Source: Goniomonas avonlea (lineage: Eukaryota; Cryptophyceae; Goniomonadida; Goniomonadaceae). Taken from it: DNA of 10,764 nt. Location: the NCBI GenBank assembly GCA_003573635.1, contig QUTJ01031298.1:1-10764 (forward strand), in the 5' to 3' direction. The notes under the pieces are model-generated. The model was not told where the DNA came from. It ran no database searches and saw only the letters and a program-made list of their open reading frames with translations. Below, piece by piece: positions 9,101-10,764 of the stretch; within the stretch, counting starts at the first letter, position 1; every line of letters begins with the position of its first letter. The position numbers were made by a program, and so were the translations under genes.

Positions 9101-10614
9101 CGTGGACATCGCGCGACTGTTGTCGCAATGAAAACGGCACAAAATTTCAATGTCATTTTGGACATAACATGCCTGTTGGCTCAACGGGGCTTCTCAATGT
9201 GACATGTTAGATAGGACGAGATTGTTCTCTTCCATGTAAAATCTCAACATGACATGCCTGTTGTCGTAATTTGAAATCTCAAGTGACATCTTGGACATGG
9301 CACGCCTGTTGTCTCAATGGAAAATATGTCTTGAGAATCTCATTCGGCACGTGAGTTTGAGAGTAGTAGAGTAGGTACGGCACCCGCGAATTGGTCTCTT
9401 TGGATTCCGGTCGACCGCGACTGGGAGCACTATGCAAGCAGACTCACCCGAATAAAAAAGCGTGGACTGGGGGGAGCTGTGCCGGCCAAGTGGAGAGAAA
9501 ACAGGGACGGGACGTCACTGGCCGCCTGCCTTGCGACTGCATCCGTCACGGCAGCAATGGCCGAGAGTGTCAGAGTTCGGGCAGCGTCGGCAGCACGTGA
9601 GTTGCGCAGCGAAAGCGACACGGCCACAAAGTGGCGGGCGTTGAGGTGAAGGAGGTTCAAGAGATCCCGTTGTGTTTCGTACCGGAGGGGTTCACGCCTG
9701 CGATCCAGATGAGACGGTGCCCACACATTCGCATTTAATGTTCCTTGGGCAGGAAGCAATCCAAGCGCGACACGGCACGCCACAACCAACACAAAAGACG
9801 CTCAGGTCAACACAGGTACAGCCCTTGTGATGCCCACTCACGAGCAGCGCTCATGTTGGGACGCACATGCAGGGAGACGAAGTGTCTCATGAGCTCATGT
9901 CGCACATGCAGGGAGACAAAGTGTCTCATGAGCTCATGTCGGGACGCACCACCAGGGAGACGAAGCGTCTCATGGGCTCATGTCGGGACGCACCACATGC
10001 AAGGACGCGAAGTGTCTCCAGGTGGCAAGGGAATCGGGATCACGGCAGTGAACAAATGCTGGACCAGCGCTGCGGCGAGACCGTAGGCGTTGTCGATGGA
10101 GGCCGCTTGCTGCACGAGCAGCGTGCAGAGGTGGTTGCAGTGTCGCAGAGCACTGCGGCCTCGCGGTTACAAACAAAAGAACCACCGCACGCGCTAGACA
10201 GTGTTGGCGCCACAAGTCGCACCTCATTCTACTCATCTGTTTCTAAATACTTGTATCTCTCTAATCTCTATCTCTCTCAACATCTCTCTCGATTTCTAGC
10301 TCGATCTCTATCTCTCAGCCAAGTACGCACGTGCTGGTCTCCGCAGCATTGGTCACACAGTCCGGCACCAAGGTCATCTCCACGGGCAAAAACACAGGCG
10401 GGACGTTGGCAGGGCCGGCCAGGCCTTCGATGGAGGTCTTGTCGCGCCGAAAGCCGTCGAGGCAAGGGAAGGGCAGGAACTCCACGCTCCATCCGTTCTC
10501 CCCAACCTTCGGGCCCAGTGGCAGCGGCAGTGGAGAGAGTGCCTCGTCGTGTGCAGCACGGTGTGCACGCAGGAGTGCTGCCGACGTCGACAGGAACGAC
10601 GTCAGCTCACGGAG
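50..10614 (-). CDS. Giant multi-exon protein with internal FYVE-type zinc finger (internal part of gene, 31 exons)
   Basis: Model: join of 10614-10331, 10152-9994, 9697-9448, 9069-8913, 8767-8505, 8351-8163, 7980-7807, 7452-7309, 7208-7128, 6982-6854, 6780-6733, 6634-6479, 6351-6130, 5943-5779, 5395-5249, 5144-4993, 4621-4510, 4366-4200, 4078-3949, 3867-3631, 3557-3426, 3159-3049, 2915-2784, 2739-2674, 2589-2452, 1954-1759, 1390-1277, 1205-1125, 1023-848, 783-689, 125-50. Exon lengths sum to 4683 nt (1561 codons); all joins keep frame, including nine that split a codon. Introns begin GT (one GC) and end AG. No plausible start or stop codon is visible, so both ends lie outside. The only nameable domain is a FYVE-type finger at about residues 983-1035. 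Remaining segments resemble, from memory, very large uncharacterised protist proteins; function unknown. The FYVE finger suggests, but does not prove, an endomembrane role. Exon 23/24 and exon 28 boundaries are the least certain. Confidence 0.85.
126..688 (-). other. Intron 30/31 (563 nt): polypyrimidine block and degenerate repeats
   Basis: Longest intron. Its 5' part (540-680) is strongly C/T-rich on the gene strand. The 3' part (about 165-395) holds degenerate short repeats. Short open frames at 383-791 contain no convincing exon; several AG sites there (after CAAGCAG, CATGCAG) could serve alternative small exons, which I cannot exclude. Confidence 0.6.
165..395. repeat. Degenerate minisatellite, unit about 25-30 bp
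   Basis: Variants of ACTGCATGGCAGCCAAGTCA recur: CGAGTGCATGGCAGGCAAGTC, GACTGCCTGTAAGCAAGTC, CGACTGCATGGCAGCCTAGTC and CGACTGCGTGGCAGCCAAATC, among others. Copies are divergent and spacing is irregular. It lies wholly inside an intron. Confidence 0.7.
689..783 (-). CDS. Exon 30 of the giant FYVE gene
   Basis: 31 codons plus two bases: FRVLAALQAAAGDDHPDAHA then VKLKLSLALGA. The acceptor is CTTGTGCAG. The donor GTGCGG splits a Ser codon (phase 2). The next intron is long (563 nt). Confidence 0.75.
848..1023 (-). CDS. Exon 29 of the giant FYVE gene, ending at a probable GC donor
   Basis: About 59 residues: MRVKHYLYAIHCPLARVFTP, then SSAAALYLLLLRLLARQYN and AAACASDSPPAEEE. The acceptor is CCACGGCAG with two bases completing Ala. 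The best phase-0 end is GAG/GCAAGT, a GC-type donor. The nearby GT (GCAA/GTGTTG) is in the wrong phase. The hydrophobic LLLLRLLA run is a short helix, not a clear membrane span. Confidence 0.78.
1125..1205 (-). CDS. Exon 28 of the giant FYVE gene
   Basis: It encodes RTRIRLCHMQPVLWIRLAEW then QATLAQ. The acceptor is CTCTTGCCCAG within the second copy of a tandem duplication. The donor is GTGGCT in phase 1. The duplication is not a multiple of three, so splicing (or loss of one copy) is needed to keep frame. The 3' half (AEWQATLAQ) is more secure than the 5' half. Confidence 0.6.
1186..1279. repeat. 47-bp tandem duplication across an intron/exon junction
   Basis: CAGCCTGATCCTGGTGCGGA and the following bases through GGGCAAGAG occur at 1186 and again at 1233. 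The first copy also carries a few extra bases. On the gene strand each copy carries CTTGCCCAG followed by TCCGC. The copies therefore duplicate a 3' splice site and the start of exon 28. Confidence 0.85.
1277..1390 (-). CDS. Exon 27 of the giant FYVE gene
   Basis: It begins after CCTAGCAG with two bases completing Asp. It encodes GPSLLVPAVLPQTLAPQRPG, then ESTAMVFPRRGDDGTLR. The donor GTGCGT is in phase 1. The frame stays open for some way past the donor, so the 3' boundary depends on how the neighbouring 47-bp duplication is spliced. Confidence 0.68.
1391..1758 (-). other. Intron 26/27 (368 nt)
   Basis: It begins GTGCGT and ends CTAGCAG. Apart from the 28-bp tandem duplication at 1533-1588 I see no feature. 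Open frames here are short and not protein-like. Confidence 0.65.
1533..1588. repeat. 28-bp perfect-length tandem duplication
   Basis: GAACAGTCCAGGCATG followed by A/G and CTCTTGAACGA occurs twice head to tail with one mismatch, indicating a recent duplication. It lies within an intron. Confidence 0.9.
1759..1954 (-). CDS. Exon 26 of the giant FYVE gene
   Basis: About 65 residues: VTVDLIEFPRLELSFSAQQD, then GNTKLFCNNHVGTYVGSLPR and GVPHGVVLEGG. The acceptor is CCTCCAG. The donor GTGCGT leaves one G (phase 1), completed to Asp by exon 27. The frame stays open past the donor to a TAG near 1712, so a shorter terminal exon is formally possible, but exon 27 continues the protein convincingly. Confidence 0.82.
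1955..2451 (-). other. Intron 25/26 (497 nt), G-rich on the plus strand
   Basis: It begins GTGCGA and ends CCTCCAG. It is strongly purine/G-rich on plus. It contains recurring GAGTGG-type and GTGAGCGG(T/C)TGCA-type motifs (2345-2445) and one copy of the dispersed element (2198-2291). Open frames in it are low-complexity and not supported as exons. Confidence 0.65.
2198..2291 (+). repeat. Dispersed intronic element, copy 1
   Basis: A 54-nt core centred on TCACCGGTGGTAAGAGTGAG matches the reverse complement of 6027-6080 with two mismatches. Then comes an insertion of about two dozen bases relative to the other copy, then a shared GAGAGAGGAGGGTTGGGG. It lies antisense to the host gene relative to copy 2. 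Confidence 0.88.
2452..2589 (-). CDS. Exon 25 of the giant FYVE gene
   Basis: 46 codons: ELTLLDLSHAPEGSRLAAVT, then TWAVRIEDLSHCLVWTRAG and TPTAGSL. The acceptor is TTCTTGACAG and the donor GTGCGA, phase 0. The downstream intron (gene sense) is C-rich with several degenerate repeats. Confidence 0.8.
2674..2739 (-). CDS. Exon 24 of the giant FYVE gene (5' boundary tentative)
   Basis: 22 codons: DELADAVLAWEEERSLPEH then VDG, a highly acidic helix. The chosen acceptor CGGCCAG makes a 44-nt intron. An in-frame acceptor at 2758 would add six residues but leave only a 26-nt intron. The donor is GTAAGT, the only textbook donor in the gene. Confidence 0.6.
2784..2915 (-). CDS. Exon 23 of the giant FYVE gene (boundaries tentative)
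   Basis: 44 codons including LRVTLHALAGAAASATVVRL and a Pro-rich end. The acceptor GGCGCAG and donor GTATCA keep frame. Two alternatives exist. The exon could start earlier at CTCTCAG (about 2999). Or that earlier exon could end at the CAG/GTGCGC here, leaving this stretch intronic. I favour the given version because VTLHALAG...VVRLPLP reads as a real beta segment. Confidence 0.55.
3049..3159 (-). CDS. Exon 22 of the giant FYVE gene
   Basis: 37 codons: LFVPPKYLRGLLPAALLDDF then VFWQNDCDTLVGYQRRR. The acceptor is GAGGCGCAG; an in-frame TGA just upstream shows the exon cannot extend further 5'. The donor is GTGAGT, phase 0. Strongly protein-like. Confidence 0.82.
3426..3557 (-). CDS. Exon 21 of the giant FYVE gene
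   Basis: 44 codons: DGLEGSMAAAEYGPGGSLVV, then GAVPRGESLVISRNLGASAK and DAQ. The acceptor is GCCTGCAG and the donor GTGCGC, phase 0 at both ends. Joining to exon 22 is phase-consistent. Confidence 0.72.
3631..3867 (-). CDS. Exon 20 of the giant FYVE gene
   Basis: 79 codons after the zinc finger: FLVGLNDPSLLSRRVTPGQV, then SVQVFHIQEHGRRFHRTLVF, then a Pro-rich tail. Beta-rich sequence. The acceptor is TGCGATGCAG and the donor GTGAGT, phase 0. The preceding 81-nt intron has no stop and is a multiple of three, so retention would insert 27 residues in frame. Confidence 0.78.
3949..4078 (-). CDS. Exon 19: second half of the FYVE-type finger
   Basis: Joined to exon 18, the fragment reads C983-x2-C986-x12-C999-x2-C1002-x4-C1007-x2-C1010-x17-C1028-x2-C1031 (residue numbers in the visible fragment). 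This exon supplies SCGHWVCTDC and LRLCFACKRRL. FYVE fingers characteristically have C-x2-C-x12-C-x2-C-x4-C-x2-C, and many bind phosphatidylinositol 3-phosphate on endosomes. Here the usual R-R-H-H-C-R motif is P-K-K-V-C-R: basic, but without the two histidines. Lipid binding is therefore uncertain. The donor is GTTGGT. Confidence 0.85.
4200..4366 (-). CDS. Exon 18: acidic linker and first half of the FYVE-type finger
   Basis: It begins GRVSESDSTARLIALDD, passes through an acidic, Pro-rich linker, and enters the zinc finger with CHFC and then TAPKKVC. The Trp that usually precedes a FYVE finger is absent; an Asp close to the first Cys is present. The donor GTACGG splits an Arg codon (phase 2) right after the third zinc cysteine. 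Confidence 0.85.
4510..4621 (-). CDS. Exon 17 of the giant FYVE gene
   Basis: Its first base completes the split Pro codon. It then encodes YVPSKLDKSERWIAESLDMA and RRAHPALLALAELFLPE, a charged helix. The acceptor is CAGTGCAG and the donor GTGCGT, phase 0. Confidence 0.82.
4622..4992 (-). other. Intron 16/17 (371 nt) with short direct and inverted repeats
   Basis: AGAGTGC(A/G)G(G/A)GACACTA is tandemly repeated at 4701 and 4728. GTGCAGGGACAC (4704-4715) has a perfect inverted copy at 4775-4786. GGGCCCCATGTTTCT is directly repeated at 4792 and 4868. The open frame antisense here continues from exon 16 read-through in another frame and is not supported. Confidence 0.65.
4993..5144 (-). CDS. Exon 16 of the giant FYVE gene
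   Basis: About 51 residues: VFGANAKGLQCAQVKLTTNR, then DWVCVVGRRHDVQRWQPDDR and LPVFLPFTR. Looks like beta-rich globular sequence. The acceptor is CACCCAAG. The donor GTGAGT splits a Pro codon (phase 2). Reading through the donor meets TGA at once. Confidence 0.82.
5249..5395 (-). CDS. Exon 15 of the giant FYVE gene
   Basis: 49 codons: AAAEKVREWTRDTGLVDTEV, then NVQLGTLSLQANRMAVLSGK and SNHPDFIE. The acceptor is CACCGCAG. A GTACGTGAG inside the exon looks like a good donor, but using it would remove the clearly coding remainder. The chosen donor is GTCTGT, phase 0. Confidence 0.82.
5396..5778 (-). other. Intron 14/15 (383 nt) with a polypyrimidine repeat block
   Basis: It begins GTCCGC and ends CACCGCAG. 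It contains the purine-rich (plus strand) repeat listed next and TCTGGGTCTC(T)(C)GTC repeats at about 5475-5515. No exon is seen. Confidence 0.65.
5595..5770. repeat. Purine-rich tandem repeat, GAGGTGCGAGGAAGTGAGAAGTGAGGAAGTG-like
   Basis: Almost purely A/G with regularly spaced T on plus. Units built from GAGGAAGTGAGAAGTGAG recur, with a nearly identical pair at about 5625 and 5668. On the gene strand this is a CT-rich tract inside an intron, which explains long low-complexity Ser/Leu-rich open frames there. Confidence 0.8.
5779..5943 (-). CDS. Exon 14 of the giant FYVE gene
   Basis: 55 codons: VMEAVMRIVTLTGTRVDKDG, then LLNRHWRSMDGRRCLGRFVP and EARSAEAQ. The acceptor is CACGCCAG and the donor GTCCGC, phase 0 at both ends. 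The flanking introns hold a dispersed repeat on the 5' side (gene sense) and a polypyrimidine repeat block on the 3' side. Confidence 0.82.
6007..6080 (-). repeat. Dispersed intronic element, copy 2 (inverted relative to copy 1)
   Basis: It shares the 54-nt core and the GAGAGAGGAGGGTTGGGG tail with 2198-2291 in opposite orientation, but lacks the intervening segment. It occupies about 40% of the 186-nt intron between exons 13 and 14. Confidence 0.88.
6130..6351 (-). CDS. Exon 13 of the giant FYVE gene
   Basis: 74 codons: VFLYTRFPKDQEVIARGKGA, then a flexible Gly/Pro segment, then ELGLGISVTEIYDLFQRRRH and ending LTANPASCNE. The acceptor is GTGACGCAG and the donor GTGAGA, phase 0 at both ends. 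Confidence 0.8.
6479..6634 (-). CDS. Exon 12 of the giant FYVE gene
   Basis: 52 codons: VFPMLERWCCDATAKGQVL, then AACKLHAHMAYIFLHTPPAD, ending in a helix to LLAAQ. The acceptor is GATGGCAG and the donor GTGCGC, phase 0 at both ends. The junctions to exons 11 and 13 both read CAG/GT after splicing. Confidence 0.8.
6733..6780 (-). CDS. Exon 11 (48 nt) of the giant FYVE gene
   Basis: The smallest exon: 16 codons, CLEKAGRRLRQMLDDQ, a basic/acidic helix. The acceptor is TCTGTCCCAG and the donor GTGTGC, phase 0 at both ends, so it could be skipped without a frameshift. It is supported mainly by phase and splice consensus. Confidence 0.6.
6854..6982 (-). CDS. Exon 10 of the giant FYVE gene
   Basis: 43 codons: VILYCTRLAVRVDGFVSFL, then a basic loop (THKGCPPRGYVRG). 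The acceptor is GCAACAG and the donor GTGCGT. The frame hits a TAG immediately past the donor, which supports splicing here. Phase 0 at both ends. Confidence 0.78.
7128..7208 (-). CDS. Exon 9 of the giant FYVE gene
   Basis: 27 codons: GVLESLVALLEFALELDTGR then YSGGNAG. This is an amphipathic, acidic helix. The acceptor is AGCTCGCAG and the donor GTGCGT (GGA/GTGCGT, the same junction sequence as at the end of exon 10), phase 0 at both ends. Confidence 0.75.
7309..7452 (-). CDS. Exon 8 of the giant FYVE gene
   Basis: 48 codons beginning VLDAVMFEPGQWQPD and ending TPTGLLFNELVMSPQ. It continues the exon 7 block directly (LQN then VLDAV). The acceptor is CTCGGCCAG and the donor GTGCCT, phase 0 at both ends. 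The preceding intron carries the foldback element described separately. Confidence 0.83.
7453..7806 (-). other. Intron 7/8 (354 nt) carrying a foldback element
   Basis: It begins GTGGGT and ends CTCGGCCAG. More than half of it is the inverted-repeat element at 7514-7717, which is visibly more AT-rich than the flanking exons. Confidence 0.7.
7514..7717. repeat. Imperfect inverted repeat / foldback element (about 45-bp arms)
   Basis: The left arm 7514-7562 pairs with the right arm 7675-7717. ATGCGACAGCATTATTG is matched exactly and CAACACGAGA exactly, with small bulges between. The 112-nt interior has its own symmetric pieces: a direct repeat TTCCAGTACTGTTTCC at about 7599 and 7628, and TGTTTCCAGG against CCTGGAAACA. 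It may be a small MITE-like element; no target-site duplication is obvious. Confidence 0.8.
7807..7980 (-). CDS. Exon 7 of the giant FYVE gene
   Basis: 58 codons: EDILHIRSLPTFGNRLGQRN, then SELLLSYLTVPYIRVPLVLS and FFALPEHVTALNEP. The acceptor is GACCGCAG and the donor GTGGGT, phase 0 at both ends. The block around LLSYLTVPYIRVPLVL is the stretch I most associate, from memory, with a family of giant uncharacterised protist proteins. It is hydrophobic but broken by Pro and charged residues, so it is unlikely to be a membrane helix. Confidence 0.85.
8163..8351 (-). CDS. Exon 6 of the giant FYVE gene
   Basis: 63 codons. It opens GEGLEVSAFQGRTLKCAPLA, contains a Gly/Ser linker (GSSSGGGARGSG) and ends DPTLLAGEQADCE. 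The acceptor is CTGCGCAG and the donor GTATGC, phase 0 at both ends. The linker is probably disordered. A second AG 15 nt into the exon (GAG/GTGTCC) is a possible alternative, in-frame acceptor. Confidence 0.78.
8505..8767 (-). CDS. Exon 5 of the giant FYVE gene
   Basis: About 88 residues, including REHAALYNLVTQLCAELGFP, NFPEFAYYRDVMLLFKFVTS and a tryptophan-rich end (RPWSQLDAKLYWKW). The acceptor is CTCTCGTAG with two bases completing a split Gly. It ends CAG at the donor GTCCGG in phase 0. It is one of the strongest coding segments in the window. Confidence 0.85.
8913..9069 (-). CDS. Exon 4 of the giant FYVE gene
   Basis: It encodes PFGVDAEALQTASENMEF, then TPELVATRTQVLDYLRGV, and ends SDDHVLFPFEH. 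The acceptor is GACAACAG. The donor is GTACGC in phase 1, leaving a single G that exon 5 completes to Gly. A donor further on at CGG/GTGTGA would end in phase 0 and would not match the start of exon 5. Confidence 0.8.
9070..9447 (-). other. Intron 3/4 (378 nt) with degenerate repeats
   Basis: It begins GTGAGT and ends GACAACAG. It is AT-richer than its surroundings and about two thirds consists of divergent copies of a sequence like GGACATGGCATGCCTGTTGT. No exon is seen. Confidence 0.65.
9071..9330. repeat. Degenerate repeat that includes the 3' splice site of exon 4
   Basis: CTGTTGTCTCAATG-like cores occur at about 9070 (the reverse complement of the exon 4 acceptor), 9117, 9172, 9259 and 9308. 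Several are preceded by GGACAT or GACATGCC. Copies are 30-90 bp apart and divergent. Confidence 0.7.
9448..9697 (-). CDS. Exon 3 of the giant FYVE gene
   Basis: About 83 codons, clearly protein-like: QRDLLNLLHLNARHFVAVSL, then SLRNSRAADAARTLTLSAIA, then DVPSLFSLHLAG. The acceptor is GATCGCAG and its first base completes the split Trp codon from exon 2. It ends in phase 0 at the donor GTGAGT. Predicted helical; no catalytic motif seen. Confidence 0.82.
9698..9993 (-). other. Intron 2/3 (296 nt), half minisatellite
   Basis: It begins GTGCGT inside the minisatellite and ends GGATCGCAG. The part outside the repeat (9698-9850) shows no feature. Confidence 0.65.
9851..10022. repeat. Minisatellite, 39-44-bp unit, about four copies, overlapping the exon 2 donor
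   Basis: Units start at about 9851, 9895, 9934 and 9978. Each holds TCATGT(C), a GCAC(A/C) segment and AGGGAGAC(G/A)AAG(T/C)GTCTCATG. The fourth unit is the most divergent and extends into exon 2. CATGAGCTCATG, a perfect 12-bp palindrome, recurs at unit junctions. Confidence 0.9.
9994..10152 (-). CDS. Exon 2 of the giant FYVE gene
   Basis: It encodes a helical stretch (LRHCNHLCTLLVQQAAS) followed by LVQHLFTAVIPIPLPP. It begins after CCGCAG with one base completing a split Thr codon. It ends with two bases of a split Trp codon at the donor GTGCGT. The donor lies inside a tandem repeat that continues into the intron. Confidence 0.75.
10240..10320. repeat. CT-rich simple sequence in intron 1/2
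   Basis: Irregular TCTCTATCTCTC-type runs on plus (GA-rich on the gene strand) immediately downstream of the exon 1 donor. Confidence 0.75.
10331..10614 (-). CDS. Exon 1 of the visible part of the giant FYVE gene
   Basis: Longest exon, about 95 residues. It opens after a CCTCCAG acceptor with LRELTSFLST and has a middle stretch WSVEFLPFPCLDGF. It ends after two bases of a Thr codon at the donor GTGCGT. The next exon supplies the third base, so the phase-2 join restores frame. The upstream intron (gene strand) runs to the window edge and contains CT-rich simple sequence, so earlier exons lie outside. Confidence 0.75.
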
Positions 10615-10659
10615 CTGGAGGCAAGGTGAGAGGGGAACACACAGAGCTCTATCAGCATC

Positions 10660-10764
10660 CATTTTTCTATCTAGAGATAGTTCAACATCGAAAGATCTAT
10701 CTCAATCTCTCTCTCTCTCTAATGGATAGAGATCAAGAGATCAAGAGATCAAGAGATCAAGAGA
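10660..10764. repeat. CT-rich run and 8-bp tandem repeat at the window edge
   Basis: CTCTCTCTCTCT is followed from 10730 by at least four perfect AGATCAAG units that run off the window. It lies in the intron upstream of exon 1. Confidence 0.85.

Noticed and set aside
9851-10022. CRISPR-like array
   Set aside because: Units are contiguous and degenerate without unique spacers, and the setting is an intron/exon boundary of a eukaryotic gene.
9745-10086. Plus-strand open frame with repeated Cys-rich peptide (TCRETKCLMSSC)
   Set aside because: The peptide repeat is just translation of the minisatellite, and the frame opposes exon 2. Not a Cys-rich repeat protein.
1-10764. tRNA, rRNA, transposase or viral genes
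   Set aside because: No cloverleaf-like, rRNA-like or recognisable mobile-element protein segments were seen on either strand by eye.

Overview
The window looks like nuclear DNA of a unicellular eukaryote (an alga or other protist). It is moderately GC-rich and full of short spliceosomal introns. I see no bacterial-style operon, tRNA, rRNA, CRISPR array or transposase. The lineage cannot be fixed from this sequence. Frequent GTGCGN 5' splice sites and dense phase-0 introns would fit several GC-rich algal or protist groups.

The main result is that nearly the whole window is one gene on the minus strand, entering from the right edge and leaving past the left edge. I could thread 31 consecutive coding exons (48 to 284 nt each) from 10614 down to 50. 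They join with matching phases at every junction and give one open frame of about 1,561 codons. Neither the start codon nor the stop codon is in the window, so the full protein must be considerably larger. The open reading frames on the plus strand, and most of those on the minus strand, are shadows or intron read-through of this gene.

The protein is soluble-looking, mostly helical, and without obvious membrane segments or repeats. The only domain I can name is a FYVE-type zinc finger at about residues 983-1035 of the visible fragment, with all eight cysteines correctly spaced but an altered lipid-binding motif. The rest resembles, from memory and unverified, a family of very large uncharacterised proteins predicted from algae and other protists. 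I assign no further function.

The introns (44 to 563 nt) hold the rest of the interest: a foldback element (about 7514-7717); two inverted copies of one dispersed sequence (about 2198-2291 and 6007-6080); a minisatellite that runs over a 5' splice site (9851-10022); a degenerate repeat whose unit resembles the adjoining 3' splice site (about 9071-9330); a 47-bp duplication across an intron/exon junction (1186-1279); several smaller duplications; and polypurine/polypyrimidine blocks. One intron is probably GC-AG. Promoter, polyadenylation site and gene ends lie outside the window.
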